In this document: positions 22,954-33,070 of the stretch, piece by piece
Layout of the letters: the number at the start of each line of letters is the position of its first letter
How positions within the stretch are numbered: position 1 is the stretch's first letter
NCBI GenBank assembly: GCA_012845835.1
Contig: JABAKD010000030.1
Coordinates: 3,336,416-3,400,415, forward strand
DNA from: Undaria pinnatifida
Taxonomy: Eukaryota; Sar; Phaeophyceae; Laminariales; Alariaceae
Length of the DNA: 64,000 bases
Direction of reading: 5' to 3'
Made by a program: the position numbers and the translations under genes
The notes under the pieces: generated by a model
The model's input: the letters and a program-made list of their open reading frames with translations, nothing else
Database searches by the model: none
What the model was told of the DNA's origin: nothing

Positions 22954-25900
22954 CGGCGGTGGCCGTGCGGCGTGGGTGGCGGTGGCGGTGGAGGCTTCGG
23001 CGACAGCGCTGTGGGATAGCGACGGCGGTCGACCAAATCAGCACCGAATGCGATATCTGCAGCAGCAGAGACCGAGGTCACATCGTCGAGAGCGCGGGAG
23101 CGCTGGCTCACTAGCATCTACCCCTGAGGTTGCGCGTACGCGCCTTGCTTCCCCAGCTACTCTTTGGTGCCTCCGCATCAATGTTGGGTTGTGTCTGCCG
23201 CTGCCAAGCACAGCGCACAGCGATCAGCGCTGTGTGCTGCCGTGTGGGTTGTGCGCTCGTGCCCTCTGGTTTGTGCCTGGTGTTGGTGGGCCAATTGTAT
23301 GATCTGGTCGTTATTGATGGAAGTTCACTCTAACTCGTTCACTCAAATAGGATTTTTCATACCGTTTCTGGCAAATTACTCCTTCAAAGTTCGCACGGCG
23401 GGATTATTTGCTTGAATTTTTAGATTGAATTCCTTTAACGCAAACACACAAATATACAGTAGGGGTCCCGGTTTAGCGGTCCCTAGTGCCAAAGGGCGAA
23501 ATAACCGCTAAACCGGGACCGCCCGGTAAACCGGTTTAGCGGTTAATAACCGCTATTCTGGGTCCCAATTTAGCGGTTTACAACCGCTAAACCGGGTAAA
23601 AGCCCATATACTGGGAATGAAAGTAGCGTTGCCATTGCGATCAAAACTAGATAGCGTCATATGTGGCTGCTGAATATAGCAGTACAGCATGATTGCCGCG
23701 GGACCAGTAGTACGAATACAGCAGCGGTAGTGCGGGATAGACATTAAAACTTAGGTGAAACGTATCAAGCATCGCGAAGAGAACCACCACCTGTGTGTAC
23801 CCGCATCCGGGTAACATACTGTACGTGCACATAACACCTGCTGGAACCCCCCTTCTACTGCTGTACGCTCCTGCTCGTCTTGCTACAAACCGCAGCGTGT
23901 GCCCCGGAGTTTGGACTTGAAACACTCTAAGGAAACACAAAACAAAAAAAGTGTGGTGTACTCGTACTTCACACTTCGTACTCTACAGGAACCTCGGAGA
24001 GTACTGCTGTACACTCGACTACGTCTTAGAAAACATGGCGCGGATATCCGTCTGCCTTGCTGGCCTAGAGGCATGCGCTGCGAGAAAGGACATCTTCGCC
24101 CTGCGAAGATAGCACCCTGCCTCTGATATACCACACGACTCTGCGTACTGCTCTAGCTGCCCAAAAAGCGACGAGATTTCCGAGTACGGCGGTGGCGCCA
24201 TCAAGGAAACTTCTTCCGGACTCTCGAACCCCTCGTCTAGCTCGTCTTCAGAAGGACCTTTGTCCTTGCCGCAGGTGTCGTTCACCACGTTAAGAATCGA
24301 GTCCTTCGCATCTTGCATCAGAGCTTCGGCGATCTCTTCCTGCTCCTCCAACTCTGCCCACTCCCGAACCGCTTCGATGGCTGCCGGGTGGGCAGGCTTG
24401 CCAGGGGTGATGTCGAGATGGGTCAGTATCTCGCACATCTCCTTGTCTTGCACGCCGCCCCCCTCTATCGCCAGTCGGACGCCGACACTAAGTGCATCGA
24501 GGGCAGCCACACTCACCGCGACACAGATGCCCATCGGTTGCATCCGGTGTCATGTGCGGAAACTTGCAGAATTCTAACGCCGCGCACGGCATGGTTCTGA
24601 ACGGTTAGCTGCGAACCGCAGTGGGTAGGCCGTTTGTATGCTGCTGTGAAAGTGTGTGTGAGTGCCGGCGAGGTTTGCAGCAGAAAGTGACCCGTCGTTC
24701 CCCGGGGTATGTACACAACCGCTATTCCAGCCGAAATGACCCCAAACAACCGCTAAACCGGTAACAATCCGATTTAGCGGTTGTACAACCGCTAAAGCGG
24801 GGTACCGCGGTGTCAGCAGAATTTTGAACCGCTAAATCGGGTCCAACCGCTAAACAGGGACCCGCTAAACCGGGACCCCTACTGTACCTACGGCGGTAGC
24901 ATTGCTGTATGATAAGAAGGCGTACATGTTTTTTTGCTCACGACAGAGCAGATCCTCGACGAGTATTATAATAAAAAAAAATAGCGACAGAAAAGTACAA
25001 GAACCTTGCATCCATTATCCATTGAGCCGACTGCACGATCAAAATTCCGAAGAGTTTACTAAAAAATCGGACACAATTTTTGAGGCCACTTTTCTTGGGT
25101 GCTTTTTCCAGTCTAAATCCTAGTGTTCACAGGAGTTTTGAGTCCGCTGTTTCATGCATTTCCAGTCTATTCTCGAGTGGAACGACAGACTACGGGAGAT
25201 GTTGGGTTATTTCAGTCTATTTTCTATGGACCAGGCGTTCAATTGCACTGCACGTACGTGCAAGGTTGCAAGGTTTTCAGATTTGCACGTGAACTCAATA
25301 ATGCCCCTGCCGACCTCGAGAGCAGACCTCGAGCCCCCCAAAGGGCTGGGATGGGGTTAAAGTTAGGGTCAGGGGTCGGGTTGGTCTGGGCACTACAACC
25401 GTCGTTTTGTGCGGACCTGCGCACAGGGAGCCGCCATGCATATACAGTAGGGGTCCCGGTTTAGCGGGTCCCTGTTTAGCGGTTGGACCCGATTTAGCGG
25501 TTCAAAATTCTGCTGACACCGCGGTACCCCGCTTTAGCGGTTGTACAACCGCTAAATCGGATTGTTACCGGTTTAGCGGTTGTTTGGGGTCATTTCGGCT
25601 GGAATAGCGGTTGTGTACATACCCCGGGGAACGACGGGTCACTTTCTGCTGCAAACCTCGCCGGCACTCACACACACTTTCACAGCAGTATACAAACGGC
25701 CTACCCACTGCGGTTCGCAGCTACCCGTTCAGAACCATGCCGTGCGCGGCGTTAGAATTCTGCAAGTTTCCGCACATGACACCGGATGCAACCGATGGGC
25801 ATCTGTGTCGCGGTGAGTGTGGCTGCCCTCGATGCACTTAGTGTCGGCGTCCGACTGGCGATAGAGGGGGGCGGCGTGCAAGACAAGGAGATGTGCGAGA

Positions 25901-28900
25901 TACTGACCCATCTCGACATCACCCCTGGCAAGCCTGCCCACCCGGCAGCCATCGAAGCGGTTCGGGAGTGGGCAGAGTTGGAGGAGCAGGAAGAGATCGC
26001 CGAAGCTCTGATGCAAGATGCGAAGGACTCGATTCTTAACGTGGTGAACGACACCTGCGGCAAGGACAAAGGTCCTTCTGAAGACGAGCTAGACGAGGGG
26101 TTCGAGAGTCCGGAAGAAGTTTCCTTGATGGCGCCACCGCCGTACTCGGAAATCTCGTCGCTTTTTGGGCAGCTAGAGCAGTACGCAGAGTCGTGTGGTA
26201 TATCAGAGGCAGGGTGCTATCTTCGCAGGGCGAAGATGTCCTTTCTCGCAGCGCATGCCTCTAGGCCAGCAAGGCAGACGGATATCCGCGCCATGTTTTC
26301 TAAGACGTAGTCGAGTGTACAGCAGTACTCTCCGAGGTTCCTGTAGAGTACGAAGTGTGAAGTACGAGTACACCACACTTTTTTTGTTTTGTGTTTCCTT
26401 AGAGTGTTTCAAGTCCAAACTCCGGGGCACACGCTGCGGTTTGTAGCAAGACGAGCAGGAGCGTACAGCAGTAGAAGGGGGGTTCCAGCAGGTGTTATGT
26501 GCACGTACAGTATGTTACCCGGATGCGGGTACACACAGGTGGTGGTTCTCTTCGCGATGCTTGATACGTTTCACCTAAGTTTTAATGTCTATCCCGCACT
26601 ACCGCTGCTGTATTCGTACTACTGGTCCCGCGGCAATCATGCTGTACTGCTATATTCAGCAGCCACATATGACGCTATCTAGTTTTGATCGCAATGGCAA
26701 CGCTACTTTCATTCCCAGTATATGGGCTTTTACCCGGTTTAGCGGTTGTAAACCGCTAAATTGGGACCCAGAATAGCGGTTATTAACCGCTAAACCGGTT
26801 TACCGGGCGGTCCCGGTTTAGCGGTTATTTCGCCCTTTGGCACTAGGGACCGCTAAACCGGGACCCCTACTGTATCGCTAACGAGTTTACGTGCAAATCT
26901 GAAAAACTTTGCACGTATATACGTGCAACTTCGCGGGGGGCTGTTTTCTGTGTGATGACCAGACGTACACCCTGGCTGACGAGAGCGTATAATAGTATAC
27001 ATCCTTACTGCTGCTGTTGTGAACAAGGTACAACATCAGCCGTCTCCGCATTATTATTCAACTGAAGGTTTGTTTATTTATTTTGAGATCGCCTGCAATA
27101 ACAACGCCATTGCATGTTGGTAGAGGTGCTGCTGTATCCCGCGGCTCACACCCGTTTTTGGCATGTCACACGAGAAGTATCTCCGTCACACAACAAAAGG
27201 CGAGACGGGTCCCTCATCGCAAAATTGATGACGACACGACCTCTAGACTCCACTCTCAGCGGTCACAGAACACCTTCTGATGAGACGAGTCCCTCGTCTC
27301 AAGCTTGACATTTCCTCTCTCTCATGTCACTGTAGATCGGATGAGGCGAGTCCCGCGTCGTATGACGTATCCTTTCATGTAGCGGATTGCTCGTACGAGG
27401 TGTGATGTACCCATCTACAACAACAGAAGTACGCACTCGTATCATACTGTCAAGCAGCTTGTAGCTCTGGAACCTCGATTGCTTTCTGCTCTGCTCCGAG
27501 ATCGTGGACTCTCGACTCTGGAATTCTGCCGCCCTGTGCCGCTTCGCTACCGACTGTTTTTTTGTTTTCGTGAACGGGAACATGAAACCGTCATTGTATC
27601 CTCCAAAGATCCACAGCTATTTATCTCTCTGCACCCTCCCACCCATGCCGTGGATTTCTCACAAAAAGAATCTGTATGCATGCATGCGCGAGTCAGACTA
27701 TATCGATCATCAGCACAGTCTCGCTAGCGATTTTGCCAGCTCCTGCCGCGATGACCCGAGACGGGCGACCGACAACAACATACAAGTACGTACTCTCCGG
27801 AAAAATCCAGCACCCCCCCCCCCCCACCCCATGGCCATCCGTCGCTATGCAGTTTTTTTTTTGTTCTTCACATTTCTACTTTCCAGCTTGTAGACAAGCC
27901 GCGGTCACAGGTGTCGTCCCTTTTTCCCCCCCCGTTCTTGCCTTCAATTTTTATCGTGCATATGGTCCAGCAATCCCACTTCTCGTCAATTTTTCGTCGT
28001 GTTGATAACTCACGCTCTCGCGCTTTCCGCAAGTCAAGTTGTGCACAAGAAGAAGTCCCTACGATTTTATACGAGTAGTGTCGGGGGAACTCGATTTCAC
28101 GGAACTGACCCATACCAGGCTCGAGGATAACCTGATACGCCACCGGGGCGACCGGCTATATGGGAGACTGATGATTTCAGACAATTTACCGGACAAAAGC
28201 GTAAAACAGAAAACGGAATACCGGGGGTGTTTCACGACAGTTGACGGTCATTGGTCAGTGAGCGATGCCGATATTATGAGATGGTTACTGTGTGGCGATG
28301 TTTCCTCAATACCGTCAACCGGTGCCAAACAAACACCTAGGGTGTGCTGTTTGCTGTCTACGGCAGTATGCACTTGTGAGCAGTCGTTCAAGATTGACAC
28401 ATCGGCGGGTGTGGGTATCAGCGATCAGGCAAACAGTACGAGTAGCCTTTTACCAGTGTGAGCAGCAGTGAACAGCGGAATGTGTACAAGTAGGTGTGAA
28501 AGGGTATAGTATTCCATTTTCAGCGAAGTGTATGCTCGTCTTACCTTGTTTCGTGCTGGAGGGGAGCCCTGCTATATACTACGTCACTGGATGAATCCCT
28601 CCCTCCCTCCCTCCCTCCCTCCCTCCCTCCCTCCCTCCCTCCCTCACGTGCTCCCCATTCCCTTTCCGTCTCGACCAATGCGTCAGGAGACCAAACTGCA
28701 GGAGAAGGACGTTCAAGGCATGCGCGAGCAAGACATCCTCCCCGGCTACGCCTCGGAATGGTCCTGCTCCACGGTGAAGAAAGGGTACGCGGGAACCGCG
28801 GTGTTTTTCACAAAGCAGGCCCAGACGTGGACGAAAGGCGAAGGGACCAACGAGAAAGCGGCTTCTGGGCCGGTGAGTCGCATTCCTTGTGCTCCCCCCC

Positions 28901-31900
28901 CTCCCCTCTCTGCCCCTTCCGAGAATCGCCTTGCAGTAGCAGGAGCGGCAGGAGCAGCAGGAACAGCAGCAGTAGCAACAGCAGCAGTAGCAGCAGCAGT
29001 AGCAACAGCAGCAGTAGCAACAGCAGTGACGGCAGCAACAAGATTGTCACTGCTTGTCATCAACCCGAGCGCGCGCGCCCTTTCTTCCGGACTCGCTACG
29101 CCGCCCTTGAGCGCACAAAACCAATCCCACACCCTGTATTCTGCCACGCCTGATACTGCTGCTCTTGGTACTGCTGCTCTTGGTACTGATGCTCTTGGTA
29201 CTGCTGCTCTCGATACTGCTGCTCTTCATGATGAAGGCGAAAAAAAAGCAGAAACAGGGAAAATTGTCGGCGTTCTTCTCTGCCAAGGAAGCGACTACTG
29301 CCAACACGGAGAAGGCCAATGATCCCCCTGCAGATGACGCGGCCGAGGGAGCGGCGGCGCTGCCTGGCGGGCGCAGTGGGCTGAAGGTGCTGGCGGTGCG
29401 ATACGGCATTGGGAACTCCAAACACGACGGGGAAGGTCGCTCAATCACCGTCGAGTACGAAAAGGCGAGATGTGTCTTACGCGCGCGTCGGTGTATGTAT
29501 TATTTTGTAGGTGTGTTTTTCTTCTGTCGGGACGCTTTGTTTGTAGCCTTTTTTTGTGACCGGTCTAGATTTAATGGAAATTAACTATTAATAGTGTGGC
29601 TATTTTGGTGTGAGAACATCATCGTCGTCGTCATTATCATCATCATCACCATCATCATCACCATCGTCATCGTCATCATCATCATCGTCATCGTCATCGG
29701 CATCATCATTATCATGCATCATTATCATCATCGTGCCGAGAGATGCACGCGTTGTTTGTGCTTATGGTTGTGTTTGTGAGACTGATTCTACGACGACAAT
29801 AGCCCCCCCAAAAAAAACCTAGCTATTTTCTTCAACGAACGTTTCATGGCTGCTGGACATGAGGAAGGATGCTATGAAGAAAAATCGTCATATTTTCTTG
29901 TCTGCAAAGGACAATCGAACAACGACGTCGGGATGGCAAGGGGCACCGCATGTCAGGCGATAAGGCCGGGAGCTGGTTTCAAAACCGGCGATTTCGTTAA
30001 AGAAATGTCTGGGGGTCTACCATAGAACGACTCGTGATTGGGCCTTTGCGATGTATTATGCCAACTTTGGTTGGGTAGGAATTAGGTAGGAAAGCATATT
30101 ATACTATTATTAGTATTGAAACCGTCGCATGTCACAATCCGAGGACTGCCCAACCCAAGAAACACCAGCAAAAGCGAATGGTCAGAATACGTTGTCTGCC
30201 ATATATTTATTTTTCAGCCTAGTGTCTCGTGGGTTGGCTGGCCTTGCGTTACATGATGTTCGTCGGTTTCAATGCTATTATTGTATATGTTTCCAACCCC
30301 AGCATAATTTGGAAATCGCAAATGCCCTACTGGTAGGGCTGTAAGTTGGCTGGGCTTTTAAGCTAGTTTTTGGCTAGATGACGAAGTGAACCAACTAACA
30401 ACTATTAATTCGACTTGAGGTATTTACCTTTACTACATAAGATAATGAAAAACACAACGCGAGCCACAAAAAACACGCCGGTCTGATACGAAAACGTAAA
30501 ACTCTGAATTTCCGCTCAAAACCAGCTGTAAATACTTAGCCGGCTTTGCACTAGTCGGCTGCTTAGAGCCGGCCAATCCGCAGCCCTAGTGATTGGGTTT
30601 GGGCCCACGCTTGGGCATGGGTTTTGACTTGTGTCGGTCGGGATTCGGCCGGAGGGAACGAGGTTTTTGCCTTAAAATCGACGTTGTTTTTCGTGCTATT
30701 GGTGTGATGGGTGGCCAAGCGGAGAGGACGCAGGGATGGTCTGTTGCTTGGCTTTGCCTAGGCCAAGGGCAGGAGGTAGGATTCTTAGGATTTCATTGGC
30801 AGGTGAGGGGGGAAGGGGGGGGGAGGGGGGAGGCTTCTCCTCGACATGTTCACGACGCGACACGCGCCCACTGTTGTACCACGCGGACGAGGAACGACAG
30901 ATGTTGATCGATTCCAGCTGGCCTCACGTAATGCTGGCAAACTCCCCTCCCCTCATACCAAGGCTACAAGTAGGCGGATCACCTTCGGCGGCTCTATTTT
31001 TTAGCGGGTTAGACGCGCTCGTTTGAGTTGCTTCGCCGTTCACTTGCAGTCTTGAAAAACATTTTGCGTTCGCGATCTCGTGGTATGTACCACCGTCATG
31101 GGAATAGTTCGCTCCGCTTCGCTTCGCCAACAAATTGTTTTTTTTTCCTGTCTTTGGTAAAAGTTCTGTGCCACTTGCGCGAGTGGCCTATTTTTCGGTA
31201 GTGAAATTGGGGTACAGTACCCGACGCATGCTGCAATAGAGGTATACCATTTTTTGGCTATTCTGTTTTCTGAATGACGCGCCTTCTTAACCCAATATCG
31301 TCGGGGGAAAAAAAACACACATATACACATTTTTTTTTCAATGATTCTCGTTTGTGTACCTTGCCCATTTGTTTTTTTTTTTTCTCCGGTACGAGCGGTT
31401 TTATTTTTCCCAAAAAAATCAGCATTTTTGGGAGAGGTCTTGAGTTCCCAAATTTGAGGAGCCTCCGAACATAAATGGTGCCCCTCTACCATAGCACGGG
31501 TCACTCCCTCCTACCGTAGCCATGATCCCCCTCAACCCTTCCCCCCTTCCCCCTCGTGGAATCGCCCGACGCCCCTGCGCTTGCTCGAACCTTGCTTGTA
31601 CACCGCACAACAACCACTGCAGTTCTTCGTGGTGACGCTGTATGTGCCCAACTCGGGCCAGAAGCTGGAGCGCCTCGGGTACCGCACGAAGGAGTGGGAC
31701 GTGGCCCTCCGAGCGTACGTGAAATCTTTGGAGGCGGAGGGGAAGCCGGTGGTGGTCAACGGTGACCTCAACGTCGCTCATTTGTGAGTGCGGTGTCGCC
31801 CTGTCGTGGCGGCATGTTGCGTTTCTCGTCCTCTTCTTTTTTTTTTTGCGGCGCGTTTACTGGGAAAGGATGGCCCGTGTTCCCTCGCTCGATTCGGATG

Positions 31901-33070
31901 GGTGCTTCCAAAGCAAAGCGGTCGTTCGGAAGAAAGGAAAGACCCTCATAATACCTCTGATCAGTCTATTTCGCTAGAAATAGCCGCCTGAGAGGGCGCG
32001 AAGCCGAACTGCACCACATCGCGAATCACCGCACCGCAACGCATCTCGCATGGCTTGTTGACTACCTCGGCCATCCGGCGAACTTGGACGGCGTGATGCC
32101 CGCCCTCCACTACACCTCGTATGCTGCTGTTTTCTTTCTAACCGAGAAAGGGCGTCCACAAATCCCTTGACCGTATGACACACACACATTTCCTACGCCG
32201 CGTGCTACCGCATGCTGCTACCGCCGCTGCCGCCGCCGCCACTGCCACTGCCACCGCCGCTGCCACCGTCACCTACCGCTGCTGCTGCCACCGCGGACAG
32301 AGATCTGGACATCTACAACAATGGGGCGAAGCACCTGCTCAAGAGCGCGGGCACGACGAAGGAAGAGCGGGGGTCGTTCGACGCGTGGATGGAGGAGGGA
32401 GTGGTGGCCGACGCCTTCCGCCGGCTCCACCCGGACGCCAGGGGGGCCTACACCTACTGGAGCATGCGGACAAACGCGGTGCGCTTACACATGCACCTGA
32501 GTGAATAGTAACGCCCCCACAACAATATCGGGAACCGGGGATACCGAAACATACATTGCCATTCACGCCTGCTAACGTTTTGGTTGGGCCTCCTTGCCGG
32601 CTTCGAGCTAACGAATCGTAATGAATCCTACCCCCATCATTACCTGAGGTATACGTGTTCACGTTTTCACCGCTTTTGGTCGCTCGCAGCTCGATCACCC
32701 ACCCCCTACCCAACCCCCCAGAAACCCTCCCCCCCGTCCACGCCCCCCCCGCTCGTTGCTGTCCCTTTGTTGGCCCCGCCCACCGCTTACTTCCCTATTC
32801 CCCTCTCTCTCTCTTTGTCTTGGGTGTAATTGTTTAAAGCGACCCGTCAACAAGGGGCTTCGCCTGGACTACTTCCTATGCACCGCCTCCATGCTCGGAG
32901 GGGGAGGGGGCGCGTCCGCTGGGGGGAAGAACACGGGGGGGCAAAAAATGAAAATGGCTAAAGCGTCGACGCCGGAGGTGGTTGTCCACGACTGCTTTCA
33001 ACTGGAGGCGGCTACCGTAGGCCTGAGCGATCACTGTCCGATCGGCCTTGTGCTATGTACCACCAAGTAG
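21329..33070 (+). CDS. APE1: AP endonuclease, exonuclease III/APE1 family (6 exons)
   Basis: The enzyme cuts DNA 5' of abasic sites in nuclear base-excision repair. Exons: 21329-22228, 28687-28872, 29237-29464, 31623-31783, 32301-32478, 32840-33070 (stop TAG). Phases agree at every join and give 627 residues. Seen: LSWNVNGLR (about 267-275), QETK across the first junction (catalytic Glu about 301), [32 protein letters not shown] (Asp486, Asn488), AYTYW, RLDYFL and SDHCPI (Asp615, His616). All are hallmarks of the family. The catalytic core is preceded by about 260 extra residues: a basic unknown segment (1-100), then an acidic and Lys-rich low-complexity stretch. Exon 3 begins with a Lys-rich insert carrying QGKLSAFF, which matches a PCNA-binding PIP box. 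A Gly-rich insert lies in exon 6. Intron 3 has a GC donor. The Met at 21329 is the first in this frame; a further 5' exon cannot be excluded. Family assignment is firm. Confidence 0.93.
22262..22440 (+). repeat. Dispersed repeat R1, 3' part (AP endonuclease intron 1)
   Basis: Starts at TGATAGCTACACTTACTGTA, only 34 bases after exon 1, and runs to CACAGCTGGGGTGTATTTTT. It is the last 180 bases of R1, inserted close to the donor site in sense orientation. Confidence 0.7.
22908..22951. repeat. (CAG)n microsatellite, AP endonuclease intron 1
   Basis: Fourteen or so CAG triplets with one GAAG break. Intronic, so it is not a polyglutamine code. Confidence 0.9.
23457..24884 (-). mobile_element. Tigger/pogo-like non-autonomous DNA transposon, copy 1
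   Basis: The element is 1428 bp and flanked by TA on both sides. Both termini begin CAGTAGGGGTCCCGGTTTAG, in inverted orientation. TA duplication and CAGT-type ends are typical of the pogo/Tigger branch of Tc1/mariner. Inside each end lie several alternating copies of AACCGCTAAACCGG. It carries a single minus-strand reading frame (24019-24543) and no DDE catalytic domain, so it should move only with a transposase supplied elsewhere. It lies in intron 1 of the AP endonuclease gene and differs from copy 2 at only two positions that I could find (24605 and 24640), so at least one copy is young. Confidence 0.82.
24019..24543 (-). CDS. Transposon reading frame, likely C-terminal remnant of a Tigger-type transposase
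   Basis: A 174-residue frame, identical in both element copies. It is acidic in the middle ([13 protein letters not shown]-like and [13 protein letters not shown]) and ends with a basic stretch and [10 protein letters not shown]. Tigger-type transposases have just such an acidic tail after the DDE domain, finishing in a Q-x-x-hydrophobic-x-x-aromatic motif that can bind PCNA. No helix-turn-helix or DDE residues are present. I infer a deletion derivative that kept the tail. Whether it is expressed or useful to the element is unknown. Confidence 0.5.
   Translation of the reverse strand: MQPMGICVAVSVAALDALSVGVRLAIEGGGVQDKEMCEILTHLDITPGKPAHPAAIEAVREWAELEEQEEIAEALMQDAKDSILNVVNDTCGKDKGPSEDELDEGFESPEEVSLMAPPPYSEISSLFGQLEQYAESCGISEAGCYLRRAKMSFLAAHASRPARQTDIRAMFSKT
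25445..26872 (+). mobile_element. Tigger/pogo-like non-autonomous DNA transposon, copy 2 (inverted)
   Basis: Also 1428 bp with TA flanks, and the reverse complement of copy 1 apart from two bases. Its reading frame (25786-26310) runs in the direction of the host gene. Copies 1 and 2 are 560 bp apart and together form a nearly perfect long inverted repeat inside an intron. Flanks differ between the copies, so two insertions are more likely than one duplication. A short inverted repeat also brackets this copy (25250-25295 and 26885-26925). Confidence 0.82.
25786..26310 (+). CDS. Transposon reading frame, copy 2 (same 174-residue product)
   Basis: Gives the same protein as the frame at 24019-24543; both base differences between the two elements fall outside it. 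This copy is read in the same direction as the AP endonuclease transcript, so it lies in that gene's first intron in sense orientation. The same remnant-transposase interpretation applies. Confidence 0.5.
   Translation: MQPMGICVAVSVAALDALSVGVRLAIEGGGVQDKEMCEILTHLDITPGKPAHPAAIEAVREWAELEEQEEIAEALMQDAKDSILNVVNDTCGKDKGPSEDELDEGFESPEEVSLMAPPPYSEISSLFGQLEQYAESCGISEAGCYLRRAKMSFLAAHASRPARQTDIRAMFSKT
27858..28162 (-). mobile_element. tRNA-derived SINE, copy c (AP endonuclease intron 1)
   Basis: Same head (CGCCCCGGTGGCGTATCAGG) and body as copies a and b; the B-box region is altered (GAAATCGAGTTCCC). It sits in antisense orientation near the 3' end of intron 1, about 525 bp before exon 2. Confidence 0.7.
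28597..28644. repeat. (CCCT)n microsatellite, AP endonuclease intron 1
   Basis: Twelve perfect CCCT units ending 42 bases before exon 2. The pyrimidine run may serve as, or lengthen, the splice-acceptor tract. Confidence 0.9.
28937..29226. repeat. Trinucleotide and 15-bp repeats, AP endonuclease intron 2
   Basis: AGCAGCAGTAGCAACAGC-type repeats (28937-29040), then GCTCTTGGTACTGCT units (29157-29226). They fill almost all of the 364-bp intron 2. Confidence 0.75.
29620..29740. repeat. (ATC)n microsatellite, AP endonuclease intron 3
   Basis: About 120 bases of CAT/CGT triplets on the plus strand. Confidence 0.85.
30045..30322. mobile_element. MITE-like element M1, copy 2 (AP endonuclease intron 3)
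   Basis: Left end TTTGCGATGTATTATGCCAA; right end on the other strand TTTGCGATTTCCAAATTATG. It shares the inner blocks of copy 1, including TTCGTCGGTTTCAATGC. It ends 11 bp before another element (30334). Confidence 0.6.
30334..30588. mobile_element. hAT-like MITE M2
   Basis: Inverted ends TAGGGCTGTAAGTTGGCTGG and TAGGGCTGCGGATTGGCCGG. TAGGGCTG-type ends are common in hAT elements. I could not find a clean 8-bp target duplication, so the class is tentative. No coding capacity. Confidence 0.5.

Noticed and set aside
23457-26872. Reading the inverted pair as a CRISPR array or a single large composite transposon
   Set aside because: The repeats are element termini, not spaced direct repeats. 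Each copy has its own TA flanks, so two elements fit better.
28528-29322. 264-codon plus-strand frame
   Set aside because: It reads AP endonuclease exon 2 in frame but then runs through introns and simple repeats. Splicing at 28872 is required by the family alignment.
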